From Bacillota bacterium (GTDB lineage: Bacteria; Bacillota_G; Limnochordia; DTU010): a DNA stretch of 58,887 nt. Of this stretch, positions 9,404 to 16,808 are shown in pieces; position 1 is the first letter of the stretch; every line of letters begins with the position of its first letter. The DNA lies in contig JAAZLQ010000374.1 of the NCBI GenBank assembly GCA_012799255.1, positions 1 to 58,887 of the forward strand. Reading direction: 5' to 3'. Both the position numbers and the translations under genes were made by a program. The notes beneath the pieces are model-generated. The model saw only the letters and a program-made list of their open reading frames with translations, made no database searches and was not told where the DNA came from.

Positions 9404-9424
9404 GCGTAGAAGCAATTTCTACGC
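9404..9424 (-). promoter_or_regulatory. perfect inverted repeat in the cheW leader
   Basis: On the minus strand GCGTAGAA, a 5-base loop and TTCTACGC form a perfect 8-bp inverted repeat, 35 bases upstream of the cheW start. No T-run follows, so it is not a standard terminator. It could be an operator dyad or an mRNA hairpin in the 5' leader of the chemotaxis operon. Only the symmetry is seen; the role is inferred. Confidence 0.5.
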
Positions 9425-9493
9425 CTCTCCTACATTTTACCTAAAGTACTTCTACTCAGTATTGGGTTTTCCTCCCGGGAAGTGCAGAATAAA

Positions 9494-9534
9494 GACACCC
9501 TGGTTCTCAGCAAAGCCAAGGAAACTAGGGTGTC
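9494..9534 (-). terminator. rho-independent terminator after spoVAE
   Basis: On the minus strand GACACCCT and AGGGTGTC pair as an 8-bp stem around a 25-base loop and are followed by TTTATT. The hairpin begins 9 bases past the spoVAE stop and separates the spoVA operon from cheW. Confidence 0.8.
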
Positions 9535-9542
9535 TGTTGTTC

Positions 9543-9893
9543 CTACTTTTGAGGCTTACGAATTAACGCAACTATGCTACTGAAGACAACTGCGGCTGCT
9601 AGACCTAAACCAGTTATTTCAAAGGCCCCAGTGAAGAGCCCTTCCCAGCCAAGACGTTGCACCTCTGAGAGCATTCCAGCTGTAATGGAACTCCCAAAGC
9701 CCAACACTGGAACAAGAGCACCCGCTCCAGCGAACTCCTGAAATGGTTCATAAACACCTAACCCATTTAAAATTGCGCCTAAGCAGACAAGACCCACTAA
9801 AATATGTGCATTTGTGCATTTCACCGTGTCAAAGACGAGTTGAGCCAAAGCACAAATGGCTCCACCAACTAAAAAAGCAATGAGATATTGCAA
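9543..9893 (-). CDS. spoVAE: SpoVAE (SpoVAEb type), dipicolinate channel component
   Basis: A 116-residue integral membrane protein, the last gene of a three-gene spoVA operon. It starts with LIAFLVGGAICALAQLVFD, the helix shared by SpoVAC and SpoVAEb, and has further hydrophobic segments (VPVLGFGSSITAGML; AAVVFSSIVALI). SpoVA proteins form the inner spore membrane channel that takes up dipicolinic acid in the developing spore and releases it in germination. The set AC-AD-AEb, without AA, AB, AEa and AF, is the minimal set common in Clostridia. A terminator follows directly. Confidence 0.92.
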   Translation of the reverse strand: MQYLIAFLVGGAICALAQLVFDTVKCTNAHILVGLVCLGAILNGLGVYEPFQEFAGAGALVPVLGFGSSITAGMLSEVQRLGWEGLFTGAFEITGLGLAAAVVFSSIVALIRKPQK

Positions 9894-9904
9894 TGGATAC
9901 CCCC

Positions 9905-10912
9905 CTATTGTTGCTCAAGAGCAATGGCATGGGCTATACATGGGATGGATTCCCCTTGTAAGACCGTAAGTGCACTAAGTAGCGCCCCAGTTGCCACGAC
10001 CAGTACCCGTCTAGCTTTCGCGGACTTGAGCATGTTTAACGCGTAGCCAAGGGTCATAACGGCGATACAAGCAGCTCCACTTCCGCCTGCACCCGCTTTT
10101 TGTGTTTTCCCAAAAATCTGTTTGCCTCCATCCTGCAAACGGTCTAGGTCGGAGAAACCTTCCTTGTCTAATAACAACCGTAACATTTTGCTCCCTTGTG
10201 TGGCTAAATCCCCTGTCAATACCATGTCATAGTCAGCTAAAGTGCGCCCAGTATCTGATAGATGTTGCTTTATCGTCTGAAAAGCAGCGGGGGCCATGGC
10301 GCTTCCCATATCATTAGCGTCTTTGAGTCCCATGTCTGTAACGGATCCAAAAGTGGCATGGGTAATTCTTGGTCCCCGGTCCGCAAAACTAAGTACCGCC
10401 GCTGCTGCCCCAGTTACTGTGATTTGATTCGTCTTAATGTGCTGTACATTTAACTCAATGGGATAGCGAAACTGTCTTTCGGCGGTCTGATAATGGCTCG
10501 CAGTGCCGATCAGTACTTGTGAAGCGAAATCCCCCTGCAAGAGCACTGCCCCTAAGCCCAGTGCTTCGGCGAAAGTTGAACAGGCGCCATAGATGCCTAA
10601 AAAAGGTGCCGGATAACTACTGGCAGCCAAAGCAGAACTAGTGATTTGGTTTAATAGATCGCCGGCAATGAAGAACTGAATATCTTCAAGCTTAGTGTTG
10701 TGCTGTTGTAATGTCTTCTCTAATGCCATTTCGAGCATGACACGTTCTGTTTTTTCAGCGGTTTTTTGGCTCAATGTGTCATCGGGTAGGATCTCATCAA
10801 AATCTAGTGCATGGGGACCTTTTCCTTCCAAAGGACCAACAATGGTGTAGCTACTAGTAATGCGTGGCCCCTTACTAAAGGTTACAGTCTTGGAACCAAT
10901 TCTATTGTTCAA
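9905..10912 (-). CDS. spoVAD: SpoVAD, dipicolinate-binding spore protein
   Basis: SpoVAD is a soluble, thiolase-like protein of the inner spore membrane that binds dipicolinic acid for uptake through the SpoVA channel. It is about 335 residues, the family length. Typical segments are FSKGPRITSSYTIVGPLEG at the N-terminus, LGIYGACSTFAEALGLGAVL (the thiolase-like nucleophile region) and AGGSGAACIAVMTLGY near the C-terminus. GTG 10915 and TTG 10912 are possible starts; TTG is 7 bases from AGGAGG and is preferred. It lies between spoVAC and spoVAE with gaps of about 10 bases. Confidence 0.94.
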   Translation of the reverse strand: MNNRIGSKTVTFSKGPRITSSYTIVGPLEGKGPHALDFDEILPDDTLSQKTAEKTERVMLEMALEKTLQQHNTKLEDIQFFIAGDLLNQITSSALAASSYPAPFLGIYGACSTFAEALGLGAVLLQGDFASQVLIGTASHYQTAERQFRYPIELNVQHIKTNQITVTGAAAAVLSFADRGPRITHATFGSVTDMGLKDANDMGSAMAPAAFQTIKQHLSDTGRTLADYDMVLTGDLATQGSKMLRLLLDKEGFSDLDRLQDGGKQIFGKTQKAGAGGSGAACIAVMTLGYALNMLKSAKARRVLVVATGALLSALTVLQGESIPCIAHAIALEQQ

Positions 10913-10924
10913 CACCTAACCTCC

Positions 10925-11365
10925 TTAGAACAAGCCTAACACCAAGGATTTAATCAGAGCCACAATAAACCCTGACAAAATGCCATAAACAATAACAGGT
11001 CCTGCAATCACGAACATTTTTGCACCCATGCCGAGCAAAAAGCCTTCGCGCCGAAATTCCATGGCCGCAGAAGTGACAGTGTTAGCGAATCCAGTAATGG
11101 GAACAGCGACACCCGCACCAGCCTTCTCCGCTATCTCGTCATAGACTCCAAAGGCCGTTAAGAGCGTTCCCAGGAGAATCATGGCAGCCAATGTAACCGC
11201 TGCCGCTTCGTCCTTAGTGTGTTCGAATTTTTCGGCGATGGTGAGCACCACTTGCCCCAGAGCGCAAATTGCCCCACCTACGAAAAATGCCCATAACATG
11301 TTCTTGACTATTGGTCGCGGTGGTGTGTTTTCTTGTACGAGTTTCTGGTATTCCTGTGGCTGCAA
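10925..11365 (-). CDS. spoVAC: SpoVAC, mechanosensitive dipicolinate channel protein
   Basis: SpoVAC is a membrane protein of the inner spore membrane, described as mechanosensitive in Bacillus and needed for dipicolinate movement. Residues from FFVGGAICALGQVVL onward match the family, with NTVTSAAMEFRREGFLLGMG conserved near residue 100. The open frame extends to 11446, but TTG 11365 is chosen: it lies 8 bases after GGAG and downstream of a near-perfect SigG promoter whose start site would exclude the longer form. The 146-residue product is the normal family size. Confidence 0.93.
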   Translation of the reverse strand: MQPQEYQKLVQENTPPRPIVKNMLWAFFVGGAICALGQVVLTIAEKFEHTKDEAAAVTLAAMILLGTLLTAFGVYDEIAEKAGAGVAVPITGFANTVTSAAMEFRREGFLLGMGAKMFVIAGPVIVYGILSGFIVALIKSLVLGLF

Positions 11366-11395
11366 GCAAGTCACTCCTTTCCAATAAGGCCTTAT

Positions 11396-11424
11396 TAGTA
11401 TGCTAAGAACAACCCAAACTATGC
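11396..11424 (-). promoter_or_regulatory. SigG-type promoter for the spoVA operon
   Basis: On the minus strand GCATA (-35), 17 bases, and CATACTA (-10) match the forespore SigG consensus (GMATR, 17-18, CATNMTA). The predicted start near 11389 gives a leader of about 25 bases before the spoVAC TTG. This agrees with known forespore expression of spoVA. It is a motif match only. Confidence 0.75.
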
Positions 11425-11427
11425 AAA

Positions 11428-11463
11428 AACGGAGCCCACCACCCACTTGTGGTTGACTCCGTT
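11428..11463 (-). terminator. terminator after the SLH protein gene
   Basis: On the minus strand AACGGAG and CTCCGTT form the stem base, with a further inner CCAC/GTGG pairing, followed by TTTTT running into GC. It ends the exbB-to-SLH transcript just before the spoVAC promoter; the T-run nearly touches the -35 box. Confidence 0.8.
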
Positions 11464-11484
11464 CACTGACTTATTGAGCAAGGG

Positions 11485-12561
11485 TTACTTACCGAACCCA
11501 CCGATTAAGCCCAAGATAGCTCCAATTGCGCCTAAAGCTATACCGATGGTGCCTAGTGTCTTCGCAGACTTCAATTCCTGCTCGGAACTGGTACGATAAG
11601 CTTCAAACTCTTCTTCGAGTGTCTTGATCTGTCTCTCCAGACGTTGCTCGCGGATTAAAGCGGCGTTCATCTGGGCATTTACATCTGCTCCTAACTCTTG
11701 TTTAATGTCCTCTACAATTGAGCGATCTTCTCTGAGGACTACCAGTTCGCCCTGCACTGTCTCTAGGTCCTTAGCTAACTCGTCGCGCTTTTGAACTTCT
11801 CTTTGGAGCATAACCGCTACATTCTGAAGGTCTTTCTCCAACTGTTGGTTAAGCTTGCGCAACTGCTCCAACTCAGCTTGGGTTTGGCTATCGGCACTTT
11901 GTAGAGTAGCAAACACTGCACCTTTCTCACCAGCCCAATTCTCTAGACTGTTAATTGCCTCGCCCTGCATAATAATCTCTTTTTCTAACTGAATTACTGC
12001 ATTCAGCAACTCCGACAGCCGGCGATCGCTCTCTGTGAGATCCCCTGCCTGCTCGCCAATTAGCCCCTCAACGCTTCCTAACTCCGCTCTAATGGCTGAA
12101 ATTTGATTGCGAATGGCTTCCACATCTTCTTGGAGGGCAACTTGCGCACTTACTACTCTGCTTACACGTTCTTCTGCCACAATAGATTTTTCATCAATCT
12201 GTTTTACAACGTCACGTAAGCTTTGTTGGTCAGCATACCAGGTTGCTAAGTCTTCCTCAAATCTGAGACGCAACTCACTGATCTCCACTAGATCTCCAGA
12301 CGTTCCTCTAACCCGGGCCACTTCAATGTCATCTAGAAGACGTGCAATCACGCTAGCTAGGCTATAGCGATCGACACCACGACTGCCTTGGAAGGTTCCG
12401 TCTTCAAAAATCGTGAGGTATCCTCTGGACACTACAGTGTTTACTGCATGGTAAGCCCAATGATCAACTGGGACATCAGTAATTTTCGTTGCAGCCGCCA
12501 CGGGGGTTACCGTGTTCAACATTAATGCTACTAACAAGCAATAGACGATTCTCTTTTTCAT
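11485..12561 (-). CDS. SLH-domain, coiled-coil envelope protein with C-terminal hydrophobic anchor (Omp-alpha-like)
   Basis: This is a 358-residue exported protein. Residues 1-24 are a signal peptide (KKRIVYCLLVALMLNTVTPVA). Residues 25-80 form one SLH domain (ITDVPVDHWAYHAVNTVVSR, then DGTFQGSRGVDRYSLASVIA). About residues 90-330 are long heptad-rich coiled coil. The last 25 residues are a glycine-rich hydrophobic segment (TLGTIGIALGAIGAILGLIG). SLH, rod and C-terminal anchor is the plan of Thermotoga Omp-alpha and related tethers that link peptidoglycan to the outer membrane. OmpM proteins differ in having a beta-barrel instead. ATG 12561 follows GAGGAGG; the open frame goes further upstream without support. 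It is the last gene of the exbB operon. Confidence 0.8.
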   Translation of the reverse strand: MKKRIVYCLLVALMLNTVTPVAAATKITDVPVDHWAYHAVNTVVSRGYLTIFEDGTFQGSRGVDRYSLASVIARLLDDIEVARVRGTSGDLVEISELRLRFEEDLATWYADQQSLRDVVKQIDEKSIVAEERVSRVVSAQVALQEDVEAIRNQISAIRAELGSVEGLIGEQAGDLTESDRRLSELLNAVIQLEKEIIMQGEAINSLENWAGEKGAVFATLQSADSQTQAELEQLRKLNQQLEKDLQNVAVMLQREVQKRDELAKDLETVQGELVVLREDRSIVEDIKQELGADVNAQMNAALIREQRLERQIKTLEEEFEAYRTSSEQELKSAKTLGTIGIALGAIGAILGLIGGFGK

Positions 12562-12574
12562 TAAGTAAGCCTCC

Positions 12575-14620
12575 TCACTGATGTGGTTGTATGATAATAT
12601 CTCTATGTTCGACCTCGATCTGTGAAGCATCAAGCGTTCCTTGCTGACTAAACACCTGTACTTCATCGAGACTAATTCTAGCTAAGCCCGCCTGCTTGGC
12701 CCTAAAGTGAATGGTCAGCAAAGTTCCATAGGATAACCCAACAGGGTTCTCTTCGCCCCTATACCCCTTCAACCCCTCAAGCTTCCCTGTGACGTTAGAA
12801 ATTGTGGGCATTGTCCATTCAGCACTTAATGGGACTTCTGCTGCGGAATCCACAAACAGGGTTCCTCGAGAAATGTCCAAGGTCTTCCCTACTATTTCCA
12901 GATGATTCGGGTTAAAGGAAAGAGCTAACTCTGCACCGAGGAAGCCATGGATGTTTGTAGCCCAAATCGGTAAGGTAAAGTACTCCCCTTCCCTTACTAC
13001 TCCACTTGCGGTTTGGGGTTCGCCAACCCAAACTTTCGGTTTTAGTTCAGGGACAATAATAAACATGTTGCGTACATCTTGCTCACCGCGAGCAGACGTT
13101 ATGCGCAAGGAGTAAGGTAGCGGTCCTGAAAAGCCATTTTTCGGCTTGAGTACCCACTTAAAGGAGAGTTCTTCCCCAGGTTCGATCGTGGCAGGAAAAC
13201 GCTTAGCACTCTGTCCTGTAACAAGATCTAATCCGAGGGGATAGAGAATCTCAAAAGTTCCACCGTGATAAGAAGTTCCTCCCGTATTTCGAATCACTGC
13301 TTGAGCCTCAAACACCGGGGGTTCGTATTTCTCATTCCGAACGATCAGGGCTGGAGGCCCGCTGAAGAGAACCTGTAATCTCGCGGGACTTAAGACCTCC
13401 ACGTTTCGCTTGACCTTGTTTGTTTCACTATTTACAGCAGTAACCTCAACTTCATAAGTGAAAACACCTTCAACGTTGCTCTGTGCCCTAAATTGCCATC
13501 CAGCTTGCTTTGTTTCGCCCACTTCAAGATCACCTAATTGGACCTTACTTGGGCTTCCTACCAATCTCAACTGCGGTGGTAGTTTAAGATCAGCTACAAC
13601 GTCAAGAGCATCGCCTTGCCCATCATTTTGAATATAGGCTATGATGGAGAACGTTTGGAAACCTTCTGCGTCTGCAGGAATCTGGGCTGGCGATGTGACG
13701 CCCACAACAAGATCCCCCGGAGCAATTGTAACTCCACCTAATCCGTAGTAGGAAACGAAGCTGCGAGACTCACCTGGCGCCAATGAAACTTGGTCCCAGA
13801 ATAAAGCAATGGCACTATCTAACTCAAACTCACCAATACGAGTGAAGTCTCTTCCAGGGGTGAAATCAAAATTCCAAAGACTGTCTGCAACACTTCCCCA
13901 ATTAGTGAAGTAAACCCGATCTGGTGGTGTAACGCCTGGCCCGGTCAGTGTCCCTTGGGACATAACCTGCGGATTAGATAGAGAATCAAAAGCTTGCCAG
14001 AACTCGGGCATGTTCTGGGAGTAATACACGCTATCGGTGGTCAATGCCCGATCCTCCACTCGAAATGGCGCTCCATCATTGGCTCCTAACATGGTGTCCA
14101 AGACAAGTCTTAGGCCAACCAAGTGAGTTTCGGAGCCCAAATTCTCCACATGGTATTCGATCTGTGCAGTGTCCAAGAGACCGGTGGTGCTACTTCTTGT
14201 AAAACTCAAAACTTGCCACACCTGCACAGGCCCTAGTTTCCAGCTACTTTCAATTTTACCATCTACAATAGTGGGAGGTTGAACTACCTCACCGTATAGA
14301 CCACTAAAACCAGCTCTCCGATCAGTGGGACCTCCGTATACCCAGTTTTGATTGTCTATGCGAACTGTTGTGTAGGAAGTCCAAGGGTCGTCGCCGCCGT
14401 AGATTAAATGTTTGTTCTGGTCAGTCGTGCGACCAGGATCGCCTCCTGTTGTACCCACCGAAAAGCGACCACTATTAGTCTCTCCGGCATTTACGACAAT
14501 TCTAATATACTCATTATCGATTTGCACCTTCGCTTGTTCTGCGAAGACTGGGGTATTAACGAGCACAGAAAGCGATAGAGTAAGTAACCCGATTAAAGTA
14601 ATGACAACTTTCTTTGGCAT
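12575..14620 (-). CDS. secreted multi-domain protein with C-terminal cohesin-like domain
   Basis: The 681-residue protein has a signal peptide (residues 1-28, hydrophobic core VITLIGLLTLSLSVLV, cleavage near VFA-EQ). Residues 30-310 form a beta-rich region I cannot assign. Residues 310-530 look like repeated immunoglobulin-like modules of the CARDB/DUF11 sort (QNDGQGDALDVVADLKLP; VIRNTGGTSYHGGTFEILYP). Residues 535-675 resemble a cohesin domain (REGEYFTLPIWATNIHGFLG, LALSFNPNHLEIVG, GTLLTIHFRAKQAG). There is no transmembrane anchor or SLH domain, so it is probably periplasmic or surface-bound through a partner. It lies between tonB and the SLH gene, 13-16 bases from each. Confidence 0.7.
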   Translation of the reverse strand: MPKKVVITLIGLLTLSLSVLVNTPVFAEQAKVQIDNEYIRIVVNAGETNSGRFSVGTTGGDPGRTTDQNKHLIYGGDDPWTSYTTVRIDNQNWVYGGPTDRRAGFSGLYGEVVQPPTIVDGKIESSWKLGPVQVWQVLSFTRSSTTGLLDTAQIEYHVENLGSETHLVGLRLVLDTMLGANDGAPFRVEDRALTTDSVYYSQNMPEFWQAFDSLSNPQVMSQGTLTGPGVTPPDRVYFTNWGSVADSLWNFDFTPGRDFTRIGEFELDSAIALFWDQVSLAPGESRSFVSYYGLGGVTIAPGDLVVGVTSPAQIPADAEGFQTFSIIAYIQNDGQGDALDVVADLKLPPQLRLVGSPSKVQLGDLEVGETKQAGWQFRAQSNVEGVFTYEVEVTAVNSETNKVKRNVEVLSPARLQVLFSGPPALIVRNEKYEPPVFEAQAVIRNTGGTSYHGGTFEILYPLGLDLVTGQSAKRFPATIEPGEELSFKWVLKPKNGFSGPLPYSLRITSARGEQDVRNMFIIVPELKPKVWVGEPQTASGVVREGEYFTLPIWATNIHGFLGAELALSFNPNHLEIVGKTLDISRGTLFVDSAAEVPLSAEWTMPTISNVTGKLEGLKGYRGEENPVGLSYGTLLTIHFRAKQAGLARISLDEVQVFSQQGTLDASQIEVEHRDIIIQPHQ

Positions 14621-14636
14621 TCGCTCTATCCTCCCA

Positions 14637-15617
14637 CTAAGGTACGTTCAACCAACTAACCTCTCCATATTCCACGTTAGAAACAAAGCGATTATCTTCC
14701 CTGCTAAACACGACTGCCACTTGCATGCTGTAGTCATAGGGTTGGGTGGCAAAGGTCCACATTCCCTCAATATAGCGCATAGCTTGAAAGTCTAGGCGCT
14801 CATCTCCAGAAGATCTCTCTAGAGCCAGGTTTTGCAGCACTCCATCGGCAGAAACCTCAATAACTATGAATACTACACCCTCAACGCCATCGTGTTCAGC
14901 ATTTTTAGGATACATCGGTACTCCTCCGCCAGCGTGCAGTCCCCGTCCACTCGCTGGTGGGGGTGGCGCTGGTGGTGCTGTGTCGGCTGTTCCGGTCCCT
15001 GACTGTGAAGTACCTGGTTCATCGTTGGAACCTTGTGAACCAACTCCTGATCCACTGGCATGTTGTGGCGTTGGGAGTGTCTCAGGCTCCGGTCGAGGCT
15101 CTACTGGTGGTTTTACCGCCTCTCTAGTTTGCGCTTCCACAACCACTTCCGGTCCAGTCTCACTGGTCAACACTTCCCCAGTACTTGCTTCATCCAAAAC
15201 CTCTTCAACTGGTGGCTCAGGAGTAACAGGAACTGGCTCAGGCTTTACCTGCTGTGGTTCTGGAGCAATTGGCTCTGGGATTACAGGACTAGCCTGTTCT
15301 ACTTGTGGTTGATTCACCTCAGCTGGTTTAGGCTCAACAACAGCATCCTCCTGGGGAGGCTCATTGGGTATTGGTCGTGGCTCAGTAACCCTAGGCACTG
15401 TAGTCTGCGAAATTGGATTAGTTACTGGAGATGGTCTGGGATTAACGGATGTTTCTACATGCATAATCTGAATAACTCCTCCGCCAGCCATTCCAGGAAC
15501 ATTCGTTTCTAGGAGAGAACCCAGTTCTGGTAACGTGAAAAACAAAACGGCATGGAGAACCACTGAAATCAATAAGAATCGATTCAAGCGTGGCTCGTCA
15601 CCATAGGGGTTGTACAC
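14637..15617 (-). CDS. tonB: TonB-family energy transducer protein
   Basis: TonB proteins carry energy from the ExbB-ExbD motor to outer-membrane partners. Near the N-terminus is one membrane helix (FLLISVVLHAVLFFTLPEL). Residues 45-220 are a long Pro/Glu-rich linker able to span a periplasm, and the C-terminal 85 residues are a TonB-C domain (PMYPKNAEHDGVEGVVFIVI, then LERSSGDERLDFQAMRYIEG). The frame opens at an ATG at 15635, but GTG 15617 has the correct distance from AAAGGAG and leaves no overlap with exbD. The gene directly follows exbD. TonB implies an outer membrane, unusual in a spore-former. Confidence 0.88.
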   Translation of the reverse strand: MYNPYGDEPRLNRFLLISVVLHAVLFFTLPELGSLLETNVPGMAGGGVIQIMHVETSVNPRPSPVTNPISQTTVPRVTEPRPIPNEPPQEDAVVEPKPAEVNQPQVEQASPVIPEPIAPEPQQVKPEPVPVTPEPPVEEVLDEASTGEVLTSETGPEVVVEAQTREAVKPPVEPRPEPETLPTPQHASGSGVGSQGSNDEPGTSQSGTGTADTAPPAPPPPASGRGLHAGGGVPMYPKNAEHDGVEGVVFIVIEVSADGVLQNLALERSSGDERLDFQAMRYIEGMWTFATQPYDYSMQVAVVFSREDNRFVSNVEYGEVSWLNVP

Positions 15618-15634
15618 ACGCCTCTCTCCTTTCA

Positions 15635-16036
15635 TTAACGTTGTTCAACAGCTAAGCCCAAGCGACTACCGCCGACTCCCCGGACATGGTCTAAAGCTGC
15701 CACCACGTGCTCGTAAAGTACCTCTTTATCGGCTTTAACAATAACTAAAATGTCAGGATTCACCTGCAACCTCTCAGTAAGTGCTTGTCTTAATTCTGTA
15801 CCGCTTACTTTTTTACCTGAGATGTAGAACGCGCCAGACTTGTCCACCACCACTTCAAAACTAGCGGCACTCTGTGGACTTCCGGTAACCGCTTTCGGAA
15901 GTTGGACATCCAAACCCAAGGGGGCTGTTCTAACTGTAAAAAAGACCATAAAAAAGACTAGCAAGAAAAAGACAACGTCAATCATTGGAGTGATATCTGG
16001 CCGACTGCGTGGCCCTTTCGTGCGTTCAAAGTTCAT
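15635..16036 (-). CDS. exbD: ExbD/TolR-family biopolymer transport protein
   Basis: ExbD is the peptidoglycan-side subunit of proton-driven ExbB-ExbD or TolQ-TolR motors. The 133 residues have the cytoplasmic start RSRPDITPMIDVVFFLLVFF with the conserved membrane aspartate that carries protons, followed by a periplasmic domain (LDVQLPKAVTG; LVIVKADKEVLYEHVVAALD). It starts exactly at the exbB stop and is followed by tonB. ExbD and TolR cannot be told apart here; the TonB neighbour favours ExbD. Confidence 0.92.
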   Translation of the reverse strand: MNFERTKGPRSRPDITPMIDVVFFLLVFFMVFFTVRTAPLGLDVQLPKAVTGSPQSAASFEVVVDKSGAFYISGKKVSGTELRQALTERLQVNPDILVIVKADKEVLYEHVVAALDHVRGVGGSRLGLAVEQR

Positions 16037-16650
16037 TAAAATTCACTCCTTGAATCTAAAACATTCAATAGCTCCGTGCTTTTTCTGTTCATGTCCGCAA
16101 CCAGACGGTTGATAATACTATTTAGATATGCTGCCAAAGCCATGGTAGGCACAGCAATGATTAGTCCCGCAGCAGTCGTTATCAGGGCTTCGGCAATACC
16201 AGCACTCAATTCTGCTGCTTGGCCAACGCCTTCTAGAGCGGCAACGACATTAAAACTCTGAATAATACCCGTAACCGTACCGAGAATTCCAAGTAATGGA
16301 GAAATAGTTACAATTAAATCCAACGCTCCGAGGCGCCTTTCCATTTTGAAAATCTCATCGCGTCCAACTACATCCATATGCTCTTTTATTTCTTCCCGTC
16401 CTTGATCATAGTGGGCGATACCGGCAGCCAATACTGCTGCCACAGGACCTCTGGATTTCTTCGCGATTTGCATGGCTTCCAACACTTTACCTTGACCTAA
16501 GGACAGCTTTATATCTTCTAAAAGGTCATCCGTATCCACTTTAGAACGGAGCAGGAACCACAGTCTTTCTATTCCTATTGCTACCGCTAAAATGGAACAA
16601 ATTAATAAAGGAATCATTACGGGACCACCAAGTACGAGTATTCTGAGCAT
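16036..16650 (-). CDS. exbB: ExbB/TolQ/MotA-family proton channel protein
   Basis: ExbB forms the pentameric proton channel that, with ExbD, energises TonB. The 204-residue protein has an N-terminal membrane helix (MIPLLICSILAVAIGIERLW), a cytoplasmic loop, and the conserved pair of C-terminal helices (TISPLLGILGTVTGIIQSF; AGIAEALITTAAGLIIAVPT). The family threonines and prolines in these helices are present. ATG 16650 has GGAGGGG before it. It is the first gene of a five-gene operon with a SigH-like promoter. Confidence 0.93.
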   Translation of the reverse strand: MLRILVLGGPVMIPLLICSILAVAIGIERLWFLLRSKVDTDDLLEDIKLSLGQGKVLEAMQIAKKSRGPVAAVLAAGIAHYDQGREEIKEHMDVVGRDEIFKMERRLGALDLIVTISPLLGILGTVTGIIQSFNVVAALEGVGQAAELSAGIAEALITTAAGLIIAVPTMALAAYLNSIINRLVADMNRKSTELLNVLDSRSEF

Positions 16651-16694
16651 TATTACCCCTCCGTTTACATTCTAAAAGAAATACACTGTGTAGT

Positions 16695-16721
16695 GTTCGA
16701 CACCTCTTTGGAGAATCCTTG
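16695..16721 (-). promoter_or_regulatory. SigH-like promoter upstream of exbB
   Basis: On the minus strand CAAGGATTC, 11 bases and GTCGAAC resemble the SigH consensus (RNAGGAWWW, 11-12, RNNGAAT). The 17-base distance between AGGA and GAA is the same as in the well-known spoVG promoter of Bacillus. It lies about 45 bases before the exbB start. It suggests that the envelope operon is switched on at the transition to stationary phase or sporulation. It is a motif match with two mismatches. Confidence 0.5.
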
Positions 16722-16787
16722 CTCCAATTCGGGTTCCTCCTATAAGATTCGCTAAAACGGACAACTTATGGGGGAAGAAAAAAAGAA

Positions 16788-16808
16788 GAACCGCGCTTTG
16801 CACGGTTC
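16788..16808 (-). terminator. terminator after the GNAT gene
   Basis: On the minus strand GAACCG, a 9-base loop and CGGTTC form a hairpin that begins inside the stop codon, followed by a pyrimidine tract CTTCTTTTTTTC. It separates the spoIIA-type operon from the exbB operon. Confidence 0.75.

Noticed and set aside
9369..9493. c-di-GMP riboswitch before cheW
   Set aside because: The leader is short and lacks the conserved core sequences of known c-di-GMP aptamers.
14866..15512. Plus-strand frames of about 150 codons opposite tonB
   Set aside because: They are low-complexity mirrors of the Pro/Glu-rich TonB linker and have no protein-like features.
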